From contig JAUJNG010000023.1 in assembly GCA_030448265.1 (NCBI GenBank), forward strand, positions 1-64,000: a stretch of DNA of 64,000 nucleotides, given 5' to 3'. Numbering within the stretch: position 1 is the first letter of the stretch; each line of letters begins with the position of its first letter. Below, piece after piece: positions 1 through 7,807 of the stretch. Below the pieces are notes generated by a model that saw only the letters and a list, made by a program, of their open reading frames with translations, was not told where the DNA came from and made no database searches. This DNA is from Abditibacterium sp. Its GTDB lineage: Bacteria > Armatimonadota > Abditibacteriia > Abditibacteriales > Abditibacteriaceae. A program made the translations under genes and the position numbers.

Positions 1-203
1 GGGGCAGCTACTCTTATACAAAATATAAATCTATCCAACAGTGCGGCGCCCCGGCGTCCACTATAAATCAGAAAGCCACACAAACAAAACCCCACAATAA
101 AAATATATCCCAAAACCCACACCCCCGTCCCAAAACCAACCAAATATTTTTTAAATATTTTTTTGTTTGTTGTTGGGCCCACCTTCGTGTTCTTTGTGTG
201 AAA
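1..203. other. A/T- and C/A-rich intergenic edge
   Basis: No gene is visible. The stretch is much richer in A/T and CA runs than the rest of the window. At about 149-171 it contains an AAATATTT / AAATATTT self-complementary pair beside T runs, just past the end of the leftward flavoprotein gene, which could help end its transcription. The left part may belong to a neighbouring gene's upstream region outside the window. Confidence 0.4.
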
Positions 204-1322
204 TCAATACACGTCGCGGTGATAGCGGTGCTCTTTTTTCATCGCTTCGACATATTCTTTGGCGCCTTCGTCGGTCTTGCCGCCATGTTTTTCGATGAGC
301 TGGTGAAGCGCGGCGTCCACGTCGGCGGCCATGCGGGTTTTGTCGCCGCAGACGTAGAAAATCGCGCCTTCATCAAGCCACTTCCAAAACTCGGCGCCCT
401 CTTCCATCATTTTGTGCTGCACGTAAATTTTGTGCGCCTGATCGCGCGAAAACGCGGTTGTGAGCTTCGTCAAAGAGCCGTCTTGCAAAGCGGCGTTCCA
501 CTCTTCCTCGTAGAAAAACTCCGAACTGCGGTGCTGTTCGCCGAAAAAGAGCCACGCTTTGCTGTTTGTGCCCTGCACGCGGCGTTCCTGCACGAAGGCG
601 CGAAACGGCGCTACGCCGGTTCCTGGGCCGCACATGATGATGGGCGCGTCGTTTTCCGGCAAGCGAAACCGCTTGTTGGGCTGAATGTAAACCGGAATGC
701 GCGTGTGATCCGCCAAGCGCTCCGCCAGCCACGTCGAAGCAACGCCGCCACGCGCGCGGCCATGCGATTCGTAGGTCACGGTCGCCACCGTGAGATGAAC
801 CTGTTCGGGGCAGGCACGCAGGCTCGATGAAATCGAGTAAAGCCGCACCTGCAACGGCTTGAGAAGCGGCAGTAGCGTGTCGGCGGTGAAACGAATTTCG
901 GGATGCTCACCTAATAAATCGAGCACATCGCGCCCGTAAAGATACATCGCCTTGCGCGCCGGATCGTCCATCGCGTCGGCGAAACTCGAACCTGGCGTTT
1001 CTTTTTTGATGGCGTCGATGAGGCGCGGCCCAGGCTCGGTTATGGTGAGGTCGTCGTGCAGCGTCTCGAACAGCGTTTTTTCGCCGACCATTTGTTCGGG
1101 ATCGGCGCCGATGAGGTCAAGGAGCGAAGAAACCAGCGCCGGATCGTTTTGCGGCTGGAGCGCGAGCGAATCGCCTGGCTCGTATTCCATGCTCGAACCC
1201 GATAAATCGATCTCGAAGTGGCGGGTGTCTTTGCTCGAACCAGGCTTAGTCAGAACTTCCATGCGCGAAAGCCGCGCCTGAAACGGATTTTTGCGATTGT
1301 AAACGGTAGCAATCATTTCCAA
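204..1322 (-). CDS. CysJ-like FAD/NADPH reductase without flavodoxin domain
   Basis: This 372-residue protein matches the C-terminal reductase half of diflavin enzymes such as sulfite reductase flavoprotein CysJ. FAD-site motif RLYSIS is at about residue 160, GVASTWLAE at 193, the nucleotide-binding CGPGTGVAPFRAF at 231, YVCGD near 322, and an aromatic C-terminus (HRDVY) that usually stacks on the flavin. The FMN-binding flavodoxin domain that precedes this in CysJ is absent. Such stand-alone reductases pass electrons from NADPH to a separate acceptor, here unknown. It lies downstream of trxB on the same strand but a large hairpin separates them. Function as a cytosolic NADPH-dependent reductase is well supported; the partner is not. 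Confidence 0.88.
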   Translation of the reverse strand: MEMIATVYNRKNPFQARLSRMEVLTKPGSSKDTRHFEIDLSGSSMEYEPGDSLALQPQNDPALVSSLLDLIGADPEQMVGEKTLFETLHDDLTITEPGPRLIDAIKKETPGSSFADAMDDPARKAMYLYGRDVLDLLGEHPEIRFTADTLLPLLKPLQVRLYSISSSLRACPEQVHLTVATVTYESHGRARGGVASTWLAERLADHTRIPVYIQPNKRFRLPENDAPIIMCGPGTGVAPFRAFVQERRVQGTNSKAWLFFGEQHRSSEFFYEEEWNAALQDGSLTKLTTAFSRDQAHKIYVQHKMMEEGAEFWKWLDEGAIFYVCGDKTRMAADVDAALHQLIEKHGGKTDEGAKEYVEAMKKEHRYHRDVY

Positions 1323-1374
1323 GCTAATTTATCGGGTTTGAAGGGTTTGGGCAAAGCCGAATTGCTTATAAGTC

Positions 1375-1458
1375 GAGAACGCGAAGCGTCAGCGGCTGAG
1401 GCCTGACTGGAACTTTACACTGGCAGTCAGGCCTCACTCGCTGACGCTTCGCGTTCTC
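1375..1458. repeat. 35-bp-arm inverted repeat between trxB and the reductase gene
   Basis: Arms 1375-1409 and 1424-1458 are reverse complements except for a 2-base mismatch, with a 14-nt centre. The outer part is GAGAACGCGAAGCGTCAGCG. It fills almost all of the space between two leftward genes. There is no T run, so a simple intrinsic terminator is not obvious. It resembles the other long intergenic palindromes of this window in size and position but lacks their two inner hairpins. Confidence 0.85.
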
Positions 1459-1467
1459 CAGGCTGAT

Positions 1468-2748
1468 TTAAATGTTGGCGGCTTCGACAACTCGTTCGAC
1501 CATCGGTTTTTCGCCCATCTGGTCGCGTTCGCTGCTCCAGTGGCTTTGCGCGAGGCTTTCCGGCGACATATCGAGCGCGTCCGCGTCCATTCCCATCTCG
1601 TCGGCGAGCTTTTCGGCGATGTAGCGCTCGGCTTCGATGGCCGCCATGCAGCCCATGCCCGCCGCCGTAATCGCCTGACGATAAACGTGATCCGAAACGT
1701 CGCCCGCCACGAACACGCCAGGGACGTGTTCCATCGCGTGCAGCTTGCGATTGCAGGCGTTCATCGAGGGAATGGCGCGCATATGGCGGTCGCGCTCCAG
1801 ATAACCCGCTTCGTCCATTTTGAGCTGGTCTTTGAACAAGCCCGTGTTGGGCGTGTGGCCAATCGCCACGAACACGCCGTCCACCGCGAGTTCTTCGCGT
1901 TCTCTGCTGCGTGGGTCTTCCAGAATGGCGTGGGTGAGAACTTCGTCGTCTTTGTAGAACGGCGTCGTCGCGGCCAGAGGATGCGGCTTGCCCTTCAAAT
2001 CAACAATGGAGCGATGGGTGTGAATGGTGATATTGGGATTCTTCTGGACGCGCTGCACCATGATTTTCGAAGCGCGAAACTCGTCGCGGCGATGAACGAG
2101 ATGGACTTGGATGCCCAGATTCGCCAGATACGACGCCTCTTCCATCGCCGAATCGCCGCCGCCCACAACCGCGACAACCTTGCCGCGATAGGAATGGCCA
2201 TCGCACGTCGCGCAGGTCGAAACGCCGCCGCCTTTGCCGAAAAATTTGTCTTCGGCGGGGATTCCCATCGTTTTCGCCGCCGCGCCGGTCGCAACGATGA
2301 GCGCGCGGGTTTTGAATGTTTTGCCGCTTTCGGTGCGAACCGTGTAAAAATCGCCAGGATGCGAGCAAATATCGACTTCGGTGACGAACTCTTCGAGCAT
2401 TTCCGTCCCGAAATGGCGCGCCTGAAGTTCCATGCGCGCCATCAATTTCGGACCGGACAAGCCTTTGACATCCTTTATTGCCTCGGCCTGCGCCGCTTCA
2501 TCGAGATAGGCCCAGGTGTCCAAATCGACGCTCGTTTCAATGGCGCCAGGGAAGTTTTCGATGTCGGAAGTCGCCATCAACTGCCCGCCTTTGATGCGCG
2601 CGGTTTTCTTGTCGGCGCTGCCCGCAATGAGAAGCGGCTGCAAATTGGCGCGCGCCGTGTAAAGCGCGGCGGTGTAACCGGTCGGGCCAGACCCGATGAT
2701 GATTACGTTGCGGATGTCGTCCTGGGTTGCGTTGGGAGTTGCGTTCAT
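1468..2748 (-). CDS. trxB: thioredoxin-disulfide reductase
   Basis: This is an FAD/NADPH enzyme that reduces thioredoxin. The N-terminal dinucleotide fold has GSGPTGYTAA at about residue 19, the redox-active CATC at 179-182 and the NADPH-site GGGDSAMEE near 196; the C-terminal FAD segment is GVFVAGDV. I chose the ATG at 2748 because AAGGA lies just upstream and the glycine-rich fold starts right after it; an 18-codon upstream extension looks non-coding. At 426 residues it is longer than the usual ~320, mostly from a charged C-terminal tail of about 45 residues and small insertions. The tail may be lineage-specific. Confidence 0.95.
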   Translation of the reverse strand: MNATPNATQDDIRNVIIIGSGPTGYTAALYTARANLQPLLIAGSADKKTARIKGGQLMATSDIENFPGAIETSVDLDTWAYLDEAAQAEAIKDVKGLSGPKLMARMELQARHFGTEMLEEFVTEVDICSHPGDFYTVRTESGKTFKTRALIVATGAAAKTMGIPAEDKFFGKGGGVSTCATCDGHSYRGKVVAVVGGGDSAMEEASYLANLGIQVHLVHRRDEFRASKIMVQRVQKNPNITIHTHRSIVDLKGKPHPLAATTPFYKDDEVLTHAILEDPRSREREELAVDGVFVAIGHTPNTGLFKDQLKMDEAGYLERDRHMRAIPSMNACNRKLHAMEHVPGVFVAGDVSDHVYRQAITAAGMGCMAAIEAERYIAEKLADEMGMDADALDMSPESLAQSHWSSERDQMGEKPMVERVVEAANI

Positions 2749-2809
2749 GATTTTTCCTTGGTTCAAGGGAAGCAGTTTCGTTGTTCGAGTTCCATCGAAC
2801 AATGCGAGT

Positions 2810-3331
2810 TTAGCGTTTCAAGTTTCTCAGCCGAAGCAGCACCCACACCAAGATCCAGTTGGAAAAGCACCAGAGGTAGAAAAGAATGACCCAGACTGGC
2901 AAAACCAAAATAAAACCGACCCAAAGTGGAAAATCGAAGCGGACAAAACTTATGCCGACAACAATAATGGCCAGAAATCCCAAAAATCCGATTTGCGCTT
3001 CGCCCACAGATTCGTTCACGACTTGAAGCGGCGACAGAAGCCCGCGTTTGTCGTCATGGGCGATGGAAAACGCTGAAGCAAACCAGAGAAAGAGCAACAA
3101 ACCGCCCGTCAAACCAAATCCCAACCAATGCGGAAACGGTTTTTTGCCGATGGCGGGAAACATGAGCAAAAACCAGTAGCCGCCGCCAATGATGCCGCCA
3201 AAAGCTGTGACAGCGAAAAAGTTGCTGCGAATGTCGCGCCATCCAGTCGGTTCCCCTTTCTGTTTTCGCTCCAGCACATCCAAAGCGAAATTCACGATCA
3301 ACGTAGCCCATACCAAAGCGATTAACCACAT
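2810..3331 (-). CDS. small multi-pass membrane protein
   Basis: I do not recognise the family. Four to five hydrophobic segments are visible: one at the N-terminus (MWLIALVWATLIVNF), a Gly-rich one near residues 45-60, one near 75-95, and two toward the C-terminus. Short charged loops (ERKQKGEPTGWRD, HDDKRG) lie between them. The ATG at 3331 was chosen; a TTG six codons upstream (3349) is an alternative and neither has a clear ribosome site. It lies upstream of trxB on the same strand with a ~60-bp gap, so co-transcription is possible. Confidence 0.7.
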   Translation of the reverse strand: MWLIALVWATLIVNFALDVLERKQKGEPTGWRDIRSNFFAVTAFGGIIGGGYWFLLMFPAIGKKPFPHWLGFGLTGGLLLFLWFASAFSIAHDDKRGLLSPLQVVNESVGEAQIGFLGFLAIIVVGISFVRFDFPLWVGFILVLPVWVILFYLWCFSNWILVWVLLRLRNLKR

Positions 3332-3573
3332 AAAAACGCCGAAAATCAAGATTTAAAGTTCGGGGAGAAACACTTCTGAAAGTCGTTCATTTCGTCACTA
3401 AAGGCTTTAAACTTCAACTTCCCAGAAGTCAGTTTATGTCGGCAAAAGCCAAGATCGAGTTTATTTCTGATTTACGAAGAACTGGAACTGCCGGAAATTT
3501 CGTCGGCGATGCCGTCCGTTGTCGAGAAGAATAGTTCAAATTCCGCTCGCTCTTTGATAAATTTAGTCTCTCC

Positions 3574-4452
3574 ATGACGAAACAAATGAAAAACATATTT
3601 CCACTTGTTGCCGGTCTTATCTGCCTCTCAGCCGCGACTCTGACGGCGGCGCCCGCCAAAAAGCGCACCGTCAAAAAACCTGCCGTTTCGCAATCGAACG
3701 CATCCCAGCCCAACACGGCGCGCGGCACGGTGAAAGATGCTCAGGGCAAGCCGGTCTCCGATGTGACGGTGGATATTTCGGGCACTGTCACAGCTAACGG
3801 CGGCATCGTGAGCCTCGACCCCACCACCAATGCGGCGGGGCGCTACACCCAGACTGACATTCCGGCTGGCAGCTATTCGGTTCTGGCGTGGAAACAGGTG
3901 ACTTACAACGGCCAAACCTATCGTGTGCCGATGAGTCCGGTTCAGGGCAAAATCGAAGATCAATATCTGTCGCGCAAAGGCATTGCACGCGATTTTAAGT
4001 GGAAGATTAGCGGCCCCATCCCCAGCCGCTTTTTCGACGCCAACGAACCCAATTCCTATTACGGCGGCAGTTTAAAAATCTTCGGGACGGACGAAAATAT
4101 GCTCAACCGTCTCGATTTGCCCGCCGGTTCAGTTCTCCAGGGCCGCTTAGTGCCCGATGGCCCGCTCATGGATGGCAGCACGGGGCGCGTCATCACTTTT
4201 GAAGGCCCCTACAAGCAGGGCGAACTTTATCAAATCATTCATAAAGACATCCCTCTGGGCCGCTACAGCCTGAGTCTGAGCGCCCTTTTGCCAGGCGGCG
4301 AAACCAAGGTGATCCGGCTTTACGACGGAAGCGGCCACGAAGACAGCGACTTCAAGCCCACCACAACCATCGGATTCGCACCCAGTGGAGCGGCGGTGCG
4401 ACCCTATCAAACCCATTTCATCAACGGAGGCGGGGTTTACGTGAAGTTGTAA
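3574..4452 (+). CDS. secreted protein with carboxypeptidase-regulatory-like domain
   Basis: The 292-residue product starts with a Sec signal (MTKQMKNIFPLVAGLICLSA, cut probably after TLTAAPA) and a Lys-rich linker. Residues ~50-130 read as a CarboxypepD_reg-like beta fold: ARGTVKDAQGKPVSDVTVDI followed by AGRYTQTDIPAGSYSVLAW. The remaining ~160 residues form a beta-rich part I cannot assign. An internal Met at codon 5 could also be the start. It is convergent with the HAD-like gene, only 12 bp apart. The role is probably in the envelope or outside the cell; substrate or partner unknown. Confidence 0.75.
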   Translation: MTKQMKNIFPLVAGLICLSAATLTAAPAKKRTVKKPAVSQSNASQPNTARGTVKDAQGKPVSDVTVDISGTVTANGGIVSLDPTTNAAGRYTQTDIPAGSYSVLAWKQVTYNGQTYRVPMSPVQGKIEDQYLSRKGIARDFKWKISGPIPSRFFDANEPNSYYGGSLKIFGTDENMLNRLDLPAGSVLQGRLVPDGPLMDGSTGRVITFEGPYKQGELYQIIHKDIPLGRYSLSLSALLPGGETKVIRLYDGSGHEDSDFKPTTTIGFAPSGAAVRPYQTHFINGGGVYVKL

Positions 4453-4464
4453 AACCTCGCTCAT

Positions 4465-4761
4465 TCAACAATTGTTCGGATGCACGCACTTAAACCCACG
4501 CCATTGCGCGGGTTCCTGATCGTCCAAAATCCAGTGCGGTTTGGGCAAAAACCCGACGAAACACCCCGCGATGCCTAATTCCCGCGCGCTTTCTTCGGCA
4601 TACTTCGCGCCGCCCGTGCTCCAGCAATACAGAATCGCGCCCTCTTCCCACAATACCCGCACCCGCGCGATGACGGCGGGCATGGGAATGCGTTTGGTGC
4701 CGACGCTTCGCACGAGAGTGTCATCCACATCGACGTAAATGATGGGAGTTTGAGGGTTCAT
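4465..4761 (-). CDS. HAD-like phosphatase-type small protein
   Basis: The 98-residue protein carries the HAD motif I signature DVDDTLVRS near residue 10 and a CWSTGG segment that fits motif II; a terminal DD (ILDD) could be motif IV. The compact size suggests a cap-less HAD. Start at 4761 (MNPQTPIIYVDVDDT) was chosen because the motif follows directly and the ATG overlaps the stop of the upstream gene by 4 bases (ATGA), showing translational coupling. The substrate cannot be told. The longer open frame to 4923 is the overlapped neighbour's region. Confidence 0.7.
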   Translation of the reverse strand: MNPQTPIIYVDVDDTLVRSVGTKRIPMPAVIARVRVLWEEGAILYCWSTGGAKYAEESARELGIAGCFVGFLPKPHWILDDQEPAQWRGFKCVHPNNC

Positions 4762-4970
4762 GATTTGGTGAAGGCGCTCCCAATCAGACACGCTAACCCG
4801 ACAAGCCCAACGGGAATAAATGTCAGCGTGGCGAAAAATGCCGGCAAAACAATCCAAATCGGGTTGTGCCCGCCAAACGCCGCCGCGCTCAACAAGAGCG
4901 CGAAAACGCTGTAGACGCAACAAATCATTCCCGTTTTCCGTAAACGCTCTTTTGATAGCGGCTTATTCAT
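4758..4970 (-). CDS. two-helix small membrane protein
   Basis: 70 residues with a basic N-terminus (MNKPLSKERLRKTG) and two hydrophobic helices, the first around residues 15-33 and the second around 38-64. It overlaps recQ by 8 bases upstream and the HAD-like gene by 4 bases downstream, so the three genes form a tight leftward operon. No family is recognised. Confidence 0.6.
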   Translation of the reverse strand: MNKPLSKERLRKTGMICCVYSVFALLLSAAAFGGHNPIWIVLPAFFATLTFIPVGLVGLACLIGSAFTKS

Positions 4971-7155
4971 TCAAAACCCCCAACACCAACTCTCCATATT
5001 TCTCTAACTTCGCTGGCCCGACGCCCGAAATGCCGCTTAAATCGTCCAAACTTTCCGGCGTCTGGCGCGCGATTTCGCGCAGCACTTTGTCGGAAAACAC
5101 GCAATACGGCGGCACATTTTCCTCCATCGCCCGCGCGCGGCGCCAGGTTCGCAATTTCTCGAAAGTTTCTTCGTCCGCTTCGCCGTCGTCGTGAATTTGC
5201 GGCGAAACCGCGCTTTTTTCACCGGAAACTCGCTTCGTTGGCGCGCGTTTGCGGCCTGGAATTTCCAGCGCGATTTCGCCGCGCATCTGCCACAGTTCCC
5301 TGCCCGCGCGCGTGACGCGGCACACGAAATACTCCTCCTCGTCGCCCTGATGAATTACTCCTTGTGCAATGAGTTCATCGACAAACTCGCCGATTTTCGC
5401 CACCGAAACGCCGTTGCAAGCGCCAAAAACCGGATGTTTGGCGAATTTTCCGACATCGGCAGCGCTCGAACCGCGCATTATCTTCACTAAACGGCCTTTG
5501 CCGACCGGCGGATAAAGCGTGTCGAGGCCCTGAATCAAATCGTAAATATCCGCGATTCCCCTGGGCGCCTGCACGTAGCCTTCGGGCATTTCGACGGCGA
5601 TTCTGGGCGCGTCGGAAGCGCCGCTATCGCAGTTGTCGCAGCAGAAATCGTTGGAAATTTCCTCCTCGTCACCAAAATAATCGAGCAAAAGGCGGCGACG
5701 GCAGCCCGTCGTGCGGACGTAGCCGAGCATTTCCTCCAACCGCTCGAATCTGGCGCCTTTTTCGCGCTCCAGATCCGCCGCCAGTTCGCGCATCTGCGCG
5801 GGCGCGATTTCCTTTCGCAAAACGCGCACGACCGAGCCGTCGTTGGTTTCACTCACGCGCTCGACAAGGCCGGCGCGCTCCAGTTTGCCCATAATCACGC
5901 GCGGTTTCGGCTCGCGCCAGCCGAACTCCTGATCCCACCAGTAGCGCGGAATCCGCAGTTCATCGTTGCCCATGCGCGCCAGTTTTCGCACCACGTTCTG
6001 GAAATCGGCGACGCCAATCGCCTCGTTTTCGATGAAAAATTCGCGCAGGCGTTTATCCGCCACCATCGAAGCCAGAACGACGGCGCGGGCGCGTTTGCCG
6101 TCGCGTCCGGCGCGTCCGGCTTCCTGATAATACGATTCGGGGCTTTCGGGAAAGCCCCAGTGAATCACGAAGCGCACGTCGGGCTTGTCGATGCCCATGC
6201 CGAACGCATTGGTCGCCACCAGAAGCGGCAGATCGCCGCGCAGCCACGCTTCCTGCATCTGCGAGCGCAGATTGCCCTCCATTCCGGCGTGATAAATCCC
6301 CACCCGCTTGCCAAGCGGCGCCAGAGCCTGCGCCGCCAGATCGCCCACGCTTTCGCATTGTTTGCGCGTCGAAGCGTAAATCAGGCCGCTCCCGCCGCGC
6401 CCGATGAGTTTGGGCAGGGCCTTGAAGAGTTTGTTGGAGCGTTCCAGATCGTTTTTGCACTTCACGACCGAAAAATGCAGATTGGGCCGGTTAAAACCGC
6501 CCACGAACACTTCGGGCGCGCGCATCCCCAGGTTTTCGATGATGGAATCCTGCACCCGCTTGGTCGCCGTCGCAGTGACGGCGAAGGTCGGTGGATGGCC
6601 GATTTGATCCAAAAAACTGCGGATGGACAGGTAATCGGGCCGAAAATCGTGGCCCCATTCGCTGATGCAGTGCGCCTCATCAACCACAAAGCGCGCGACT
6701 TTGGCGGCGCGCAGCGTTTCCAGAAACTGCGGCGAGCGCAAACGTTCGGGCGCGACATAAAGCAAACGCAGTTTTCCAGCGAAGAGCAGAGTGAGAATAT
6801 CGCGCTGTTCATCGGACGACTGCGACGAGTTGAGATAAGCCGCGCCGATTTCCGCGAATTTGCTGCGCTCGCGCAGACCGATAATCTGGTCGCGCATTAA
6901 AGCGATGAGCGGCGAAATCACGATGGTGACGCCTTCGCCCAGCGCGGCGGGAAGCTGGAAAGTGAGCGATTTTCCCGCTCCAGTGGGCATCACGACGAGG
7001 CAGTCGCGGCCCTGGAGTGCGGCCTGAATCGCCTCTTCTTGAAGATGACGAAACTCGCCGAAACCGAAAATTTCGTCTAATTTCTGGCGGAGGTCGAGGG
7101 AAGAGGCGGCGGCGGACACGGAGGAGAATTTAACGCAATCGGGCGATGGTTTCAT
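4963..7155 (-). CDS. recQ: ATP-dependent DNA helicase RecQ
   Basis: A 3'-5' superfamily 2 DNA helicase for recombination and repair. Visible in order: a glutamine/aromatic N-terminal motif region (FGFGEFRHLQEEAI), Walker A PTGAGKS, the DEAH box (VVDEAHCISEWGHDFRPDY), motif III TATAT, motif VI EAGRAGRDG, the RQC zinc cysteines (CRRR, CCDNCD), and an HRDC domain at the C-terminus ending GISGVGPAKLEKYGELVL. I set the start at ATG 7155 (MKPSPDC) because the upstream part of the open frame reads across an IS5 remnant. At 730 residues it is slightly longer than E. coli RecQ. It heads the three-gene leftward cluster. Confidence 0.93.
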   Translation of the reverse strand: MKPSPDCVKFSSVSAAASSLDLRQKLDEIFGFGEFRHLQEEAIQAALQGRDCLVVMPTGAGKSLTFQLPAALGEGVTIVISPLIALMRDQIIGLRERSKFAEIGAAYLNSSQSSDEQRDILTLLFAGKLRLLYVAPERLRSPQFLETLRAAKVARFVVDEAHCISEWGHDFRPDYLSIRSFLDQIGHPPTFAVTATATKRVQDSIIENLGMRAPEVFVGGFNRPNLHFSVVKCKNDLERSNKLFKALPKLIGRGGSGLIYASTRKQCESVGDLAAQALAPLGKRVGIYHAGMEGNLRSQMQEAWLRGDLPLLVATNAFGMGIDKPDVRFVIHWGFPESPESYYQEAGRAGRDGKRARAVVLASMVADKRLREFFIENEAIGVADFQNVVRKLARMGNDELRIPRYWWDQEFGWREPKPRVIMGKLERAGLVERVSETNDGSVVRVLRKEIAPAQMRELAADLEREKGARFERLEEMLGYVRTTGCRRRLLLDYFGDEEEISNDFCCDNCDSGASDAPRIAVEMPEGYVQAPRGIADIYDLIQGLDTLYPPVGKGRLVKIMRGSSAADVGKFAKHPVFGACNGVSVAKIGEFVDELIAQGVIHQGDEEEYFVCRVTRAGRELWQMRGEIALEIPGRKRAPTKRVSGEKSAVSPQIHDDGEADEETFEKLRTWRRARAMEENVPPYCVFSDKVLREIARQTPESLDDLSGISGVGPAKLEKYGELVLGVLNE

Positions 7156-7260
7156 CGCCAAAGATGAAATGGAGGCGCATCGCTCCAAAATTACGGCGCA
7201 GACGGCTTCGAGCGAATCATAAATTTCGGCGTTGGTGAAACGCAGAAACCTGGCACCAAG

Positions 7261-7533
7261 CATCACGCCTTGACCGAGGGAGGTGGTTTGCCTTTGGCCA
7301 CTCAAGTCACCTCGGCCAACACCAACGACATCACCCAACTCAAGATCACCCAACTCAAGATCACCCAACTCAAGCCTTTGGTCGAAGCTATTCCTCAATT
7401 GAGAACGCGTGGCAAAGGCCGCCAGCGCGCCAAGCGTCCCAAAAAGCTGTTGGGCGAGCGAGGCTATGATTGGCAGCCACATCGAGAGTGGCTTCAAGAC
7501 AGGGGCATTCTGCCCAAACTGCTGGGTGCATGA
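7261..7533 (+). pseudogene. IS5-type transposase remnant (middle part)
   Basis: The frame encodes GLPLATQVTSANTND, a proline-rich AIPQLRTRG stretch and KLLGERGYDWQPHREWL, which matches the middle of IS5-group DDE transposases around the second catalytic Asp. No N- or C-terminal part is present here. A 15-nt unit (ATCACCCAACTCAAG) is repeated exactly three times at 7330-7374, giving ITQLK three times, which looks like slippage in a dead gene. A second IS5-type piece lies at 11.5 kb on the same strand. Confidence 0.75.
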
Positions 7534-7807
7534 CGACCGCAGATTGCGCGGGCGAGACGAGAGGCGAGGTGTCAGGCGTGACTCCTGCTCATCAATTTAT
7601 ATGCCTGCTCATCTCCCCTTTTCCAGTGCGGTTGACGCTTGCGGCAAGCCAGCGATAAGCTCATGAAGATAATTCCTGCACCGGTGTAGTAAGATCAGCG
7701 CGTTCCTTCCCTACCGTCAGGAATCAAGGCCGAAGTTTTCTATACGGGTGCCCCTGTCAAGCCTCGACCTCTGGAATTTTCAGGCAAGGCGCGCCGTTTC
7801 TGTCTAG
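7534..7807. other. intergenic, no gene seen
   Basis: Between the transposase remnant and the next secreted-protein gene I see no protein family, strong hairpin or RNA gene. It should hold the promoter of the 7.8-kb gene. Confidence 0.4.

Noticed and set aside
7330..7374. Three 15-nt tandem units as a possible CRISPR or VNTR
   Set aside because: They are in-frame with the dead transposase, have no spacers, and occur only three times.
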